Shown here one piece after another: positions 1 to 9,716 of a DNA stretch of 64,000 nucleotides; positions within the stretch are counted from its first letter, which is position 1; each line of letters opens with the position of its first letter. The notes under the pieces are model-generated. The model saw nothing but the letters and a program-made list of their open reading frames with translations. It did not search any database and was not told where the DNA came from. The stretch is from Rhizobium sp. 11515TR (GTDB lineage: Bacteria > Pseudomonadota > Alphaproteobacteria > Rhizobiales > Rhizobiaceae), in the NCBI RefSeq assembly GCF_002277895.1, contig NZ_CP022998.1, forward strand, positions 248,001-312,000, read 5' to 3'. The position numbers and the translations under genes were made by a program.

Positions 1-492
1 GATGCGGGTACGCGCATAGTTGGAAATATAGAGCTGGTCGTAGCGGTTGTTCGGCGAGAGAAGATGCACGACCATCATCAGATCAGGCGAGCTCTTGACC
101 GTCGTAATGCCGATGCGGCGGACGTCGTCGGGCAGGCGCGGCTCGGCGATGGCGACGCGGTTCTGCACCAGCACCTGCGCCTTGTCGAGATCGGTGCCGA
201 GCTTGAATGTGACCGTCAGCGACATGGAGCCATCGGCACTGGAATAGGAGGACATATAGAGCATGTCCTCGACGCCGTTGACCTCCTGCTCGATCGGCGT
301 CGCCACCGTATCGGCGATGGTCTGTGCGTCGGCGCCGGGATAGGAGGTGCGAATGACGATGGTGGGGGGCGCGACCTCAGGATATTGCGCTACCGGCAAC
401 TGGAAATAGGCGATGCCGCCGACGATCAGCAGCACGATGGATAGGACCGATGCGAAGATCGGCCGATCGACGAAGAAGTGGGAAAACCTCAT
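1..492 (-). CDS. RND (HAE1/AcrB-type) efflux transporter, N-terminal part
   Basis: This is the first 164 codons of an inner-membrane RND drug/proton antiporter; the gene runs off the left edge. The reading starts MRFSHFFVDRPIFASV, the usual cytoplasmic start of AcrB-type pumps, followed by the first membrane helix (SVLSIVLLIVGGIAYF). It then enters the periplasmic porter domain with the family signatures QYPEVAPP and YPGADAQTIADTVATPIE. The ATG at 490-492 overlaps the stop of the membrane fusion protein gene, so the two are translationally coupled. With the upstream adaptor it would form a tripartite pump with an outer-membrane channel that is not in the window. Substrate is not deducible from this part. 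Confidence 0.93.
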   Translation of the reverse strand, partial: MRFSHFFVDRPIFASVLSIVLLIVGGIAYFQLPVAQYPEVAPPTIVIRTSYPGADAQTIADTVATPIEQEVNGVEDMLYMSSYSSADGSMSLTVTFKLGTDLDKAQVLVQNRVAIAEPRLPDDVRRIGITTVKSSPDLMMVVHLLSPNNRYDQLYISNYARTRI

Positions 493-1670
493 TGGCTGGT
501 CCCCTGTGCATCGGCCTGGGCCGGCGGCTCGTCATTCGTCGCCTGCTGCGGCAGCTCGATCAGCTGCGGCGTCACCTTGACGCCAGGCCGGATCCGCATC
601 AGCCCGTTGACGACGATCGTCTCGTCACCGGTCATGCCGTCACGGATGACGCGATAGCCGTAGAGCTTCGGCCCGAGGCGCACCGGCTTCGGCGTGATAT
701 TGCCGGCGGTATCGGCGACATAGACGACACGCTGATTCTGGTCCGAGCCGATAGCTTCATCGGGGATCAGGATCGCCTTGTAGCTGTTCGAGCCTTGCAC
801 CTGAACGCGTCCGAACAGGCCGGGCTGCAGGATGAGATCAGGATTCGGGAAGCGGGCGCGGACGCGGATCGTGCCGGTTTCATTGTCGACGCGGTTTTCG
901 GCGAAATCGAGCTTGCCCTTGAATGGCTTCTGACGGGAATCGGCGATGGTCACGGTCACATCCAGCCCGCCGCCGCCCTGCTGCAGGGCACTGCCGTTCT
1001 TACGAGCCTCATCGGCGTAGGAGAGCAACCGACGCTCGTCGACGTCGAAATAGAAATCGATGGGATCGAGCGACACGATGGTCGTCAGCACGGTCTGATC
1101 GGCCTGCACGAGATTGCCGACGGAAATCAGCCGGCGATCAATGCGGCCGCTGAGCGGTGCGGTGATCTTGGTGAAATCCATGTCGAGATTGGCGCGATCG
1201 ACAGCGGCCTGCGCGCCACGCACATTCGCCTCGGCGGAAACGAGATCGCGGCGGCGGTCGTCGAGGGTCGACGCCGATTGGCTGCCCGTTGTCGATAGCG
1301 ATTGCGCGCGCTTGAATTGCGCATCGGCGAGCGTCAGCGACGACTTCGCGACTTCCAGCGAGGCCGTCGATTCGTTCAGCGCGGTCACGAATGGCCGCTG
1401 GTCGATGACGAAAAGCAGATCGCCCTGCTTGACCATGGCGCCATCTTTGAAATGCACTTCCTGCAGATAGCCGCCGACCCGCGAGCGCACGGAAACTTCA
1501 TCGACCGCCTGGAAGCGTCCGATGAACTCGTCGCTGTCGACAACATCGCGAACGATGGGCTTGGCAACCGTGACGGGCGGAGCCGGCGGCGCACCCTGCG
1601 CCAGCGCCTGGGCGCCCGAGAAAACGGCAAGAACACAGCTGAACAAAACGGCACGCGGCAGCATCGGCAT
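489..1670 (-). CDS. RND efflux membrane fusion (periplasmic adaptor) protein
   Basis: HlyD/AcrA-type periplasmic adaptor that joins the RND pump to an outer-membrane channel. From the chosen start the protein opens MPMLPRAVLFSC with a secretion signal ending near AQALA. A barrel-sandwich half motif (GGYLQEVHFKDGAMVKQGDLL), a coiled-coil hairpin, the second lipoyl half (ITAPLSGRIDRR), beta-barrel and membrane-proximal domains follow, in total about 393 residues, normal for the family. The ATG at 1670 is preferred over the one at 1694 because GAGGGGGG lies 4 nt in front of it. It is followed by the RND gene with an ATGA overlap. Substrate unknown. Confidence 0.93.
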   Translation of the reverse strand: MPMLPRAVLFSCVLAVFSGAQALAQGAPPAPPVTVAKPIVRDVVDSDEFIGRFQAVDEVSVRSRVGGYLQEVHFKDGAMVKQGDLLFVIDQRPFVTALNESTASLEVAKSSLTLADAQFKRAQSLSTTGSQSASTLDDRRRDLVSAEANVRGAQAAVDRANLDMDFTKITAPLSGRIDRRLISVGNLVQADQTVLTTIVSLDPIDFYFDVDERRLLSYADEARKNGSALQQGGGGLDVTVTIADSRQKPFKGKLDFAENRVDNETGTIRVRARFPNPDLILQPGLFGRVQVQGSNSYKAILIPDEAIGSDQNQRVVYVADTAGNITPKPVRLGPKLYGYRVIRDGMTGDETIVVNGLMRIRPGVKVTPQLIELPQQATNDEPPAQADAQGTSQ

Positions 1671-1873
1671 GAAGCCCCCCTCGAAAAACCGCATGCGGCA
1701 TCAGGCGCCGTCATCACGGTAAGCGCTCACGAAATTTGTCTGCAACTTTCTACGAAGAACCTGCCGCCATCAGGCGCAATCCAATCAGGCCGCTTCGGAC
1801 TTCCCCAACATGCGCCACGGGCCACGTCGGCCCGGGGGTATCAACCGGCCCGTCGTCCGGCAGCATGCGTTAA

Positions 1874-1902
1874 TGTATAAACGGTTTATCGGATTCGACA
1901 AC
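1874..1902 (-). promoter_or_regulatory. Putative promoter with embedded palindrome (RND operon)
   Basis: Reading the minus strand, TTGTCG (1901-1896), a 16-nt spacer and TATACA (1879-1874) resemble -35 and -10 elements. Between them sits a perfect 13-bp palindrome ATAAAC-G-GTTTAT (1877-1889). A palindrome between promoter elements is the usual position of a TetR-type repressor operator in RND operons. No regulator gene is next to it. The rest of the gap from 1671 to 1986 shows nothing else recognisable. Confidence 0.4.
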
Positions 1903-1986
1903 AGGGAATGAACCAGCCGCGACCGAGCGCAACCGATTGTTTTTACTGCATAGTAAAGACGCGCATAGGATGAGCGGATATGGGCC

Positions 1987-3816
1987 TTAGCCCTCCAGCT
2001 CCTCGCGCAGCATTTCGAGCTCCAGCCATTCCTCTTCCATCCTGGTCAGGCTTTCGCGCAGCTTTTCCATCTCTGCAGCAAGACGGTTGAACGTTGCGGC
2101 ATCCTTGGAAAAGAGGTTCGGATCGGCCATCTTCTTCTCGCGCGCGGCAATCTCGGCCTCCACCTTCGCCATTTCCTTCGGCAGGTTTTCGAGCGCAAAT
2201 TTCTGCTTGTAGGAAAGCTTGCCTTTGCCCTTCGAAGCCTCGGAAGCCGGCGCCGAAGCTTCGGTCGATTTCGGCTTTTCGGCCGCCTTTTCAGCCCGTT
2301 TCCGTTCTTCGATCGCCCCCTTGCGCTGGGCGAGCATGTCGGAATAGCCGCCGGCATATTCGATCCAGCGGCCGTCCGGATCTTCGGGATCGGCGGGCGC
2401 AATCGTCGAGGTCACGGTACGGTCGAGGAAGTCACGATCGTGGCTGACGAGGATGACCGTGCCGGCAAAGCCGGACACGATTTCCTGGAGCAGGTCGAGC
2501 GTCTCGATATCGAGATCGTTCGTCGGTTCGTCGAGGATCAGAAGATTGGTCGGCCGCGACAGGATGCGCGCCAGCATCAGCCGGGCGCGCTCGCCACCGG
2601 AAAGATTCTTGATCGGCGTGCGCGCCTGTTCGGGCTGGAAGAGGAATTCCTTCATATAGCCGGTCACATGCCGCTGCTCGCCATTGACGAGCAGGTTCTC
2701 GCCGCGGCCATCGGTCAGATAGTTGGCGAGCGTATCTTCCGGATTGAGCTCCTCGCGCTTCTGGTCGAGCGTCGCGATCTCCAGATTGGTGCCCAGCTTC
2801 ACCGTGCCGCTATCGGGCTCGAGCTGTCCGGTCAACATCTTCAGAAGTGTCGTCTTGCCGGCGCCGTTCGGGCCAACGAGACCGATGCAATCGCCGCGAT
2901 GCACACGGATCGAAAAGGGCGCGACGATGACCCGCTCATTATAGGCCTTGGTAATCTTGTCCGCCTCGATCACCAGCTTGCCGCTTTCCTGCGCATCGGA
3001 GGCGGATGCCTGTACCGTGCCCAAAGCGCCCTTATGGCCGCGATAGCGCGAACGCATATCCTGCAGCTCGCCGAGGCGTCGCATATTGCGCTTGCGCCGC
3101 GCCGTCACGCCGTAGCGCAGCCAATGCTCTTCGCGCTCGATCTGCTTGCCGAGCTTGTGCTGCTCCAGCTCCTCGGCCTCGAGCACCTGATCGCGCCAGG
3201 CCTCGAAATGAGCAAAGCCCCTGTCCAGCCGCCGCGAGGTGCCGCGATCCAACCAGACGGTCGCGGTCGAAACCTTCTCGAGGAAACGCCGGTCGTGCGA
3301 GATCAGCACGAGCGCGCTGCGGCTCTTCTGCAATTCGCCTTCCAGCCATTCGATGGTCGGCAGGTCGAGATGGTTCGTCGGCTCGTCGAGCAGCAGGATA
3401 TCCGGTTCCGGCGCCAAAACACGAGCAAGCGCCGCGCGGCGTGCTTCGCCGCCGGAAAGGTTCTTCGGATCCTCTTCGCCGGTCAGGCCGAGATGCGAAA
3501 GGAGATAGGTGACGCGATAGGGATCATCACCAGGCCCGAGACCAGCTTCGGCATAGGCCGCGACCGTCTTGTAACCGGCAAAATCGGGCGCCTGCTCAAG
3601 ATAGCGCACGGTCGAGGACGGATGACGGAAGACTTCGCCTGACTGCGCCTCGACGAGGCCGGCAGCGATCTTCAGGAGCGTCGACTTGCCGGAACCATTG
3701 CGTCCGACAAGGCAGATCTTGTCGCCCGGCTCCACCTGCAGGCCGGCACCGGCGAGCAACGGCGCACCGCCGAAGCTCAGGAAGATGTCGTCGAGTTTCA
3801 GAATGGGAGGGGCCAA
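1987..3816 (-). CDS. ABC-F family ATPase (Uup-like)
   Basis: Soluble protein with two ABC ATPase domains in tandem and no membrane segment, 609 residues. The first domain has Walker A GRNGSGKST (about 38-46), signature LSGGEARR and Walker B with DEPTNHLD. The second has GPNGAGKTT, LSGGERARL and DEPTNDLD. The linker between them is rich in charged residues, as in ribosome-associated ABC-F proteins. The C-terminal 90 residues form a Lys/Glu-rich coiled coil like that of Uup, which acts on ribosomes or branched DNA. The start codon is TTG, preceded by GGAG 8 nt upstream and 2 bp from the stop of the thiamine pyrophosphokinase gene, so the two genes are probably co-transcribed. Confidence 0.9.
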   Translation of the reverse strand: MAPPILKLDDIFLSFGGAPLLAGAGLQVEPGDKICLVGRNGSGKSTLLKIAAGLVEAQSGEVFRHPSSTVRYLEQAPDFAGYKTVAAYAEAGLGPGDDPYRVTYLLSHLGLTGEEDPKNLSGGEARRAALARVLAPEPDILLLDEPTNHLDLPTIEWLEGELQKSRSALVLISHDRRFLEKVSTATVWLDRGTSRRLDRGFAHFEAWRDQVLEAEELEQHKLGKQIEREEHWLRYGVTARRKRNMRRLGELQDMRSRYRGHKGALGTVQASASDAQESGKLVIEADKITKAYNERVIVAPFSIRVHRGDCIGLVGPNGAGKTTLLKMLTGQLEPDSGTVKLGTNLEIATLDQKREELNPEDTLANYLTDGRGENLLVNGEQRHVTGYMKEFLFQPEQARTPIKNLSGGERARLMLARILSRPTNLLILDEPTNDLDIETLDLLQEIVSGFAGTVILVSHDRDFLDRTVTSTIAPADPEDPDGRWIEYAGGYSDMLAQRKGAIEERKRAEKAAEKPKSTEASAPASEASKGKGKLSYKQKFALENLPKEMAKVEAEIAAREKKMADPNLFSKDAATFNRLAAEMEKLRESLTRMEEEWLELEMLREELEG

Positions 3817-3818
3817 GA

Positions 3819-4472
3819 TCAGACTCCGGAAAGGTCATAAGGGCGGGCAAGAACGATCGCCCTGCCGCTGCCGAGCGAAAAGCGCACATCGCCTTCCGCC
3901 ACATTGGAAATGGTGCGCGACGCGCCGAAGGGCAAATAAAAATCGCGCAGGGGGTAACGGGCATTGTCGATGAACAGACCCGTCAGATCGCTGAATCCGA
4001 GGACCGAAAACAGCGAGCCTGATGGTAGCGCCAGCGTGACATCGCCCGGCGGAAGCGGCACCGCCTCCTCGTCACCCGAGGTCAGCAAGATATCGAGGCC
4101 CTTTTCGGCCAGATGCATGCCGTAAAGCAGGTGCTGGATCGCATGGTCAGAGCGCTCTCCACCCATGGCGCCGGCAAGAATCAGTCTCGTGGCGCCGCGA
4201 TCGATCGCTTCCGAGACGGCAATCTCGCCATCAGTCGCAGCCTTCGCCGCCGGATAGGGCTGCTTGGGCACATTGGGAAAGGCAGCCTGCAAGTCGGTGG
4301 GCGTGGAATCGAAATCGCCGACCCACAGCTCAGGCTTCACACCAAGCGCGATCGCATGGCGCATGCCGCCATCGGCCGCGATGAAACGGCTGCCGGAAAC
4401 GGCATCGCGCAGCCGCTCCGTCAAACGAAGCTCGCCGCCAAGCAGAATGGTGAAGGTGGTGGACTGGCTCAT
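3819..4472 (-). CDS. Thiamine pyrophosphokinase
   Basis: Converts thiamine plus ATP to thiamine diphosphate and AMP in the cytoplasm. Length 217 residues is typical. The N-terminal catalytic domain shows AADGG (about 33-37) and GDFDST (about 52-57), the acidic Mg/ATP-binding motifs of the family, and GAMGGERSDH (about 102-111). The C-terminal thiamine-binding beta domain follows. It is just upstream of the ABC-F gene on the same strand. The nearby riboswitch-controlled thiBPQ operon imports the substrate, so salvage import and pyrophosphorylation lie within 3 kb of each other, on opposite strands. Confidence 0.93.
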   Translation of the reverse strand: MSQSTTFTILLGGELRLTERLRDAVSGSRFIAADGGMRHAIALGVKPELWVGDFDSTPTDLQAAFPNVPKQPYPAAKAATDGEIAVSEAIDRGATRLILAGAMGGERSDHAIQHLLYGMHLAEKGLDILLTSGDEEAVPLPPGDVTLALPSGSLFSVLGFSDLTGLFIDNARYPLRDFYLPFGASRTISNVAEGDVRFSLGSGRAIVLARPYDLSGV

Positions 4473-4544
4473 GAGGCAAGCCCATAGCGCAAAGTCGTAT
4501 CTCTAGGGAAGAGCGCCATGCTCAAGAACAACCGCGCCGACCGC

Positions 4545-5072
4545 TCAGTCGTCCGTTTCCTTGATGCGCGCCTGGAAAACCCGCTCGTAGCCGCTGACAT
4601 AGCGGTCGAACAGCAGCGAGAAGCTCTCGATTTCCTTCGGCGTCCAATCGGCGAAGATGCTGCCGATGACGGAATATTTCTGCGCCTGGATCTCCGACAG
4701 CAATCGCTGCCCGAGCGCGGTCAACACAACCACAATACGCCGTGCGTCCGCTTGCGATGCCTTGCGGCGCAGGACACCGCGCGTCACCATGTCGGCAACG
4801 ATGCGGCTCGCCCGCGACGGATCGATGCGCAGCATCTCGGCAATCGTGCCGACGGTGACTTCACCCGTCGCCTCGGCCTGCCGGACGACATCGAGGACGT
4901 CGAGATGCGAAAGCTCGAGACCTGGCGCTACGCTCTGGATGGCAAGCCTGCCGATCATGCGGCGGCCCGTCAGCAGACGCATGCGCGTCATCGCATGACC
5001 GATACGCAGGAGATTCTCGTCGTCGGTCAGAGCCTGGGCTTCAATTTCACGTGTATTCGTCGCAGATGTCAT
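4545..5072 (-). CDS. MarR-family transcriptional regulator
   Basis: A 175-residue winged helix-turn-helix protein. The DNA-binding part shows LSHLDVLDVV, TVGTIAEMLRIDPSRASRIV (recognition helix, about 95-115) and the wing VLRRKASQADARRIVVVLT, which carries the D-R pair seen in the MarR wing. The C-terminal helices are for dimerisation. The gene is divergent from the MFS exporter at 5238. An inverted repeat lies in the shared gap, so the likely role is repression of the exporter and of its own gene, relieved by a small ligand. The ligand is unknown. Confidence 0.88.
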   Translation of the reverse strand: MTSATNTREIEAQALTDDENLLRIGHAMTRMRLLTGRRMIGRLAIQSVAPGLELSHLDVLDVVRQAEATGEVTVGTIAEMLRIDPSRASRIVADMVTRGVLRRKASQADARRIVVVLTALGQRLLSEIQAQKYSVIGSIFADWTPKEIESFSLLFDRYVSGYERVFQARIKETDD

Positions 5073-5131
5073 CTTTCCACCATATCAGAGGCGGCAAAGA
5101 AATAAAACATGCAAACAGCATTCACCTGTCA

Positions 5132-5162
5132 TTGACATTTATATGCTAATGGCACACATATA
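5132..5162 (+). promoter_or_regulatory. Putative MFS promoter and MarR operator
   Basis: TTGACA at 5132-5137 is a good -35 element reading toward the MFS exporter. The inverted repeat TATATG (5140-5145) / CATATA (5157-5162), with 11 bp between the arms, covers the spacer and the expected -10 region. This fits steric repression by the divergent MarR protein. The exact -10 hexamer is not clear. Confidence 0.45.
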
Positions 5163-5237
5163 TCGGCGATGAAAACCGGGCGTCCTGCGCATTCGATCGA
5201 CCGCGCAGCGTTTCGGCCAAGTTCGGATTTTTGCCCC

Positions 5238-6773
5238 ATGGACATGCAGACAACATTCTCGCCGCTCGTGGCGGATCATAAACGGCGGCTTATCCTCTTC
5301 CTGTTTCTGATGACTGCCATGTTCATGGCAACACTCGACAACCAGATCGTCTCGACCGCACTGCCGACGATCGTCGGCGAATTCGGGCATCTGGAGCGCT
5401 TCGGCTGGATCGGATCGGCCTATCTTCTCTCGCTCTCCGCCGTCATGCCCGTCTACGGCAAGCTCGGCGATCTCTTCGGACGCAAATATGTAATGATGAC
5501 GGCGATCGCGATCTTCACGGTCGGCTCCGCCGTCTGTGGCCTGGCCGTCTCGATGGATACGCTGATCGCCGCCCGCGTCCTTCAAGGCTTCGGCGGCGGC
5601 GGCATCATGGTCTCGATCTTTGCTGTCAACGCCGATCTCTTCGAGCCGCGCGAGCGTGCGCGCTACCAGAGCTATTCGAGCCTCGTGCTGATGGCGTCGG
5701 GCGCCATCGGCCCCGTTCTCGGCGGCACGATGAGCGATCTTTTCGGCTGGCGTTCGATCTTCCTCGTCAACGTGCCGATCGGCTTCATCGTGCTTGCCGG
5801 CCTCGCCTTCATGCTGCCCTACCGCAAGCCTGCCCGCCGTCCGAAGATCGATTATGCCGGCGCCATCCTCCTTGCCCTGACGACGACAAGCATTGTACTT
5901 GCCGCCGACGGAAGCGAACTCTTCGGGTCGCTGCTATCGCCGCAATGCCTTGGTATTATTGCCTTCGGGGTAATCTGCGCCATCGCCTGGGTCTTCATCG
6001 AGCGCCGCGCACCCGAGCCCATCGTGCCGATGACGCTGTTCCGCAATCCGACGTTCGGCCTTCTGTTGATCCTCTCGATCACCAGCGGCGCCGTTGCCAT
6101 CGGCATGGTCAATTACTTCGCGCTCTTCCTGCAGACGACGACAGGCCTTTCGCCCTCGATGGCCGGGCTGCTGTTCATTCTGCTGACCGGCGGCATCGTC
6201 TGCGGTTCGCTATCGGCCGGTCGGCTGATCGCCGCGAGAGGGCGCTACAAGCCCTTCGCCGTCGCAAGTGCTGCCTGCAGCGCCATCGCATTCGGCGCGC
6301 TTGCCTTCCTGCCAGCCGGCACACCCATCGTCGTTATCGGCGGCCTGATGCTGCTGCACGGTATCGGCATCGGCCTTGCGCAGCAGGTACCGGTTATCGG
6401 CGTGCAGAACGCAGCAGCTTCCCGTGACGTCGGCGCGGCAACGGGTGCCGTCACACTGTCGCGCATGGGCGGCGCCTCCATCGCCATCTCCATCTACGGC
6501 GCCATCATCGGCGCCAAACTCGGCAATGTCGGCGTCTCCATATCAGGCGTATCCGATATCGAGCAGCTGACACCGAAAATAATGGCGGCTTTGCCGGAAA
6601 CAACCCGCGAGGCAGTCGCCAATGCCTATGCGAGCGCCTTCAGCCCGCTGTTCATGACCGCCGCGGGCATCTGCCTTCTCGGCCTTTTGACCGCGCTGAC
6701 GCTGAAGAACGTGCAGCTTCCGGGGGCGACGAAGAAATTCGAAAGCCCGGCGGTCGCGGAGGCTGCCGAGTAA
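5238..6773 (+). CDS. MFS multidrug exporter, DHA2 (EmrB/QacA) type
   Basis: Inner-membrane proton antiporter with 14 predicted membrane helices, 511 residues. Family signatures are LDNQIVSTALPTIVGEF in helix 1, GKLGDLFGRKYVM in the first cytoplasmic loop, RVLQGFGGGGIMV, and the antiporter motif C around GAIGPVLGG. The ATG at 5238 is chosen because the earlier in-frame ATG at 5169 would lie almost at the expected transcription start and adds 23 residues unlike the family. No strong ribosome-binding site is seen at either. It is divergent from a MarR gene, the usual arrangement for an inducible drug exporter. The substrate cannot be told from sequence. Confidence 0.9.
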   Translation: MDMQTTFSPLVADHKRRLILFLFLMTAMFMATLDNQIVSTALPTIVGEFGHLERFGWIGSAYLLSLSAVMPVYGKLGDLFGRKYVMMTAIAIFTVGSAVCGLAVSMDTLIAARVLQGFGGGGIMVSIFAVNADLFEPRERARYQSYSSLVLMASGAIGPVLGGTMSDLFGWRSIFLVNVPIGFIVLAGLAFMLPYRKPARRPKIDYAGAILLALTTTSIVLAADGSELFGSLLSPQCLGIIAFGVICAIAWVFIERRAPEPIVPMTLFRNPTFGLLLILSITSGAVAIGMVNYFALFLQTTTGLSPSMAGLLFILLTGGIVCGSLSAGRLIAARGRYKPFAVASAACSAIAFGALAFLPAGTPIVVIGGLMLLHGIGIGLAQQVPVIGVQNAAASRDVGAATGAVTLSRMGGASIAISIYGAIIGAKLGNVGVSISGVSDIEQLTPKIMAALPETTREAVANAYASAFSPLFMTAAGICLLGLLTALTLKNVQLPGATKKFESPAVAEAAE

Positions 6774-6850
6774 ATCGTTCATGCTGCAATCGGCAAGGGC
6801 ATCATTTCCCTTGTCATCCCTTCGTCACAAGGCTAAATCTGCCGACGCTC

Positions 6851-6947
6851 TAACGGGGTGCCCTGTGTTCTTTTGAACATTTGGCTGAGAGGCTTTCACC
6901 GGCCAACCCGCGGAACCTGATCCGGCTAACACCGGCGGAGGGATTAG
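6851..6947 (+). promoter_or_regulatory. TPP riboswitch (THI element)
   Basis: The conserved THI-box parts are present in order: GGGGTGCCC (6855-6863), the pyrimidine-sensor arm CTGAGAGG (6885-6892), CCCGCGGAACCTGATCCGG (6907-6925), and the closing GGCGGAGGGA (6934-6943). It ends about 60 nt before the thiB start codon, whose GGAGG ribosome-binding site could be sequestered when TPP is bound. This places the thiBPQ importer under repression by thiamine diphosphate. Confidence 0.96.
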
Positions 6948-7008
6948 ACGCGTGACGAACTCATAGCGCCCTTTCCCCTTCAGACGAAACCAAAGTGGAG
7001 GCGCCACC

Positions 7009-8037
7009 ATGCACAACCGTTTGCTATTGTCATTCTTCGCCGGCTTGGCCCTTGCAGCCGGAACGACCTTTTTTGTCGCGCAGCCTGCCGCTGCAGCCGA
7101 CAAGACCCTGACCATCTACACCTATGAAAGCTTCACGGCCGACTGGGGTCCGGGCGCCAAGGTCAAGGCAGCCTTCGAGAAGACCTGCGGCTGCACGGTC
7201 AATTATGTCGCTGTCACCGATGGCGTCGCACTTCTCTCCCGCCTGAAGCTGGAAGGCACCGGCACCAAGGCCGATGTCGTTCTCGGCCTCGACACCAATC
7301 TCATCGACGAGGCTAAGGATACCGACCTCTTTGATGTAAGCGGCGTCGACACCTCGGCCCTCAAGGTTCCCGGCGGCTTCAAGGACGACGTCTTCGTGCC
7401 CTACGACTACGGCCATTTCGCCGTGATCTATGACAGCCAGACGGTCAAGAACCCGCCGAAGAGCATGAAGGATCTCGTCGAGGGCGATCCCAATCAGAAG
7501 ATCGTCATCGAAGATCCGCGCACATCGACGCCGGGTCTCGGCCTGCTGCTCTGGGTCAAGTCGATCTATGGCGACAAATCCGCCGATGCCTGGGCGAAGC
7601 TCAAAGGCCGTATCCTGACAGTCACCCCCGGCTGGTCGGAAGCCTATGACCTCTTCACCAAGGGCGAAGCGCCGATGGTGCTCTCCTATACGACGTCGCC
7701 TGCCTATCACATGATCGAGGACAAGACCGACCGCTATCAGGCAGCCGCCTTCTCGGAAGGGCATTACATCCAGATCGAGGTCGCCGGCCTTATCAAGTCC
7801 TCGCCGAACAAGGAACTTGCCCGCGACTTCCTCAAATTCATGATCTCACCGGGCTTCCAGGATATCATTCCGACAAGCAACTGGATGATGCCGGTTTCAG
7901 CCACTTCGGAGCCGCTGCCGGACGCCTTCAACAAGCTCGTGGTGCCGTCGAAGACCTTCCTGATGAGCCCCGCCGATGTCGACAAGAACCGCAAGGCCTG
8001 GATCGACGAATGGCTGGCCGCCACCAGCGGCAACTGA
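7009..8037 (+). CDS. thiB: Thiamine ABC transporter, substrate-binding protein
   Basis: Periplasmic binding protein for thiamine and its phosphates, 342 residues. A signal peptide runs to about residue 31 (ending QPAAAADK), followed by [16 protein letters not shown], typical of ThiB in the iron/thiamine binding-protein fold. YTTSPAYHM and SNWMMPV further on are characteristic of the thiamine subgroup. The GTGGAGGCGCCACC sequence just before the ATG is a strong ribosome-binding site. It is the first gene of an operon controlled by the TPP riboswitch immediately upstream. Confidence 0.95.
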   Translation: MHNRLLLSFFAGLALAAGTTFFVAQPAAAADKTLTIYTYESFTADWGPGAKVKAAFEKTCGCTVNYVAVTDGVALLSRLKLEGTGTKADVVLGLDTNLIDEAKDTDLFDVSGVDTSALKVPGGFKDDVFVPYDYGHFAVIYDSQTVKNPPKSMKDLVEGDPNQKIVIEDPRTSTPGLGLLLWVKSIYGDKSADAWAKLKGRILTVTPGWSEAYDLFTKGEAPMVLSYTTSPAYHMIEDKTDRYQAAAFSEGHYIQIEVAGLIKSSPNKELARDFLKFMISPGFQDIIPTSNWMMPVSATSEPLPDAFNKLVVPSKTFLMSPADVDKNRKAWIDEWLAATSGN

Positions 8038-8041
8038 TGCT

Positions 8042-9685
8042 TTGACGATACTCACGGCACCAGAGCGAAGACGCGCCATTTCCGGCGGGGCAGTCAGCCT
8101 CGCAGGCATCGTGCTCTTCGTCGGGATCGCCATGCTCGTTCTGCTCGCCGCCGGCATTGACTCCGGCGGCATCAATCCCCTGGCAGATCCCTACTTGCTG
8201 CGCGTCCTGCGCTTCACGCTGCTGCAGGCGGTGCTCTCGACGCTGCTTTCCGTTATACTCGCCATTCCGATCGCGCGCGCATTGGCGCGCCAGCCGCGCT
8301 TTCCCGGCCGCCTTTGGCTCATCCGGCTGATGGCCGTACCGATGGGCCTGCCCGTGCTGATCGGCGCGCTTGGCCTCCTCGGCATATGGGGCCGGCAAGG
8401 TCTGCTCAATCAGACCCTCGCAACTCTTGGCCTGTCGCAACCTATCAGCATCTACGGTCTTGCCGGCATTCTGCTTGCGCATGTCTTCTTCAACATGCCG
8501 CTCGCCTGCAGGCTGATGCTTGCCGGACTGGAACGTGTTCCCGCGGAATATTGGCTTGTGGCCGGCGGACTCGGCATGAAGCCCGCCTCGGTCTTCCGCT
8601 TCATCGAATGGCCCGTCCTGCGTGGCCTCATTCCCGGCATCGCCGGCCTGATCTTCATGCTCTGCGCCACCAGCTTCACGCTGGTCCTGATCCTCGGCGG
8701 CGGTCCGGCTGCGACAACACTGGAAGTGGCGATCTATCAGGCGCTCCGCTTCGATTTCGATCCCGGTCGCGCCGTCATGCTGTCGCTGCTGCAAATGGTC
8801 ATCACTCTCGTCATCCTCGGTGCCATGACACTGTTTCTTGCCCCTGACGATCATGGCCTCACCAGCGGCCGCGCCCTGCGGCGCATCGACGGGCAGGCGC
8901 CTGCCCGTCGATGGATCGATGCCGCTCTGTTATCGGCGGCCACGCTCTTTCTCGCCCTGCCGCTCGCTTCGGTCGTCGTCACCGGCCTTGAGGCGAACCT
9001 CTTCAAACTCGCCGGCCAGCCGATCTTTCTGCAGGCGGCCGTCACCAGCTTGGCGATTGCGCTCGCCGCCGGATTCCTGGCCGTCCTGACATCCTTTGCG
9101 ATCATCCGCGCCCGATCGGTGATATCGGCGGATCGCCGCAAGACCTTCAGGCTCCACGGTCTGGCAATCGTGTTGAGCGGAAGCTCATCGCTCATCCTGC
9201 TGGTCCCGCCCATCGTGCTGGCAACGGGCTGGTTCCTGGCACTCCGGCCATTGGGCGACCCGAGCCGCTTTGCGGCCATCCTAATCGTCGTCATCAACGC
9301 GCTGATGGCGCTGCCCTTCGTCATCCGTGTCATCGAGCCAGCCTATGCGGTCCATGTCCGTCGCACCGAACGGCTGGCGGCAAGCCTCGGCCTTCACGGC
9401 ATTTCCCGCCTTCGCCTCATCGATTGGCCCGGCTTGCGCAAGCCGCTCTTTACGGCACTTTCCTTCGCCATGGCGCTGTCGCTGGGCGATCTGGGCGCTG
9501 TGGCCCTCTTCGGTTCGGACAGCTTGATGACCCTGCCGTGGCTGGTCTATAGCAAGCTCGGCAGCTACCGCACCAATGATGCCGATGGATATGCCTTGAT
9601 CCTTGGCCTGGTATGTCTTCTCCTGACCATTGCCGGCACAGCCGGCCAGGGCGCACGGGATGACGAAAGCAAGCGACATGACTGA
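8042..9685 (+). CDS. thiP: Thiamine ABC transporter, permease
   Basis: Inner-membrane permease with two fused transmembrane halves, about 12 helices and two EAA-type loops that contact the ATPase (around [18 protein letters not shown] and [15 protein letters not shown]). Length about 547 residues matches ThiP. An in-frame ATG at 7976 exists but lies inside thiB and would add 22 non-family residues. The TTG at 8042, 4 bp after the thiB stop, gives [12 protein letters not shown] and is the likely start, coupled to thiB. No strong ribosome-binding site is seen there, so the exact start is uncertain. Confidence 0.93.
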   Translation: MTILTAPERRRAISGGAVSLAGIVLFVGIAMLVLLAAGIDSGGINPLADPYLLRVLRFTLLQAVLSTLLSVILAIPIARALARQPRFPGRLWLIRLMAVPMGLPVLIGALGLLGIWGRQGLLNQTLATLGLSQPISIYGLAGILLAHVFFNMPLACRLMLAGLERVPAEYWLVAGGLGMKPASVFRFIEWPVLRGLIPGIAGLIFMLCATSFTLVLILGGGPAATTLEVAIYQALRFDFDPGRAVMLSLLQMVITLVILGAMTLFLAPDDHGLTSGRALRRIDGQAPARRWIDAALLSAATLFLALPLASVVVTGLEANLFKLAGQPIFLQAAVTSLAIALAAGFLAVLTSFAIIRARSVISADRRKTFRLHGLAIVLSGSSSLILLVPPIVLATGWFLALRPLGDPSRFAAILIVVINALMALPFVIRVIEPAYAVHVRRTERLAASLGLHGISRLRLIDWPGLRKPLFTALSFAMALSLGDLGAVALFGSDSLMTLPWLVYSKLGSYRTNDADGYALILGLVCLLLTIAGTAGQGARDDESKRHD

Positions 9686-9716
9686 CGGCCACGACATGAA
9701 GGAACAGGGCATTGCC

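Noticed and set aside
2440-3642. 400-codon plus-strand frame
   Set aside because: Antisense to the ABC-F gene; no family features.
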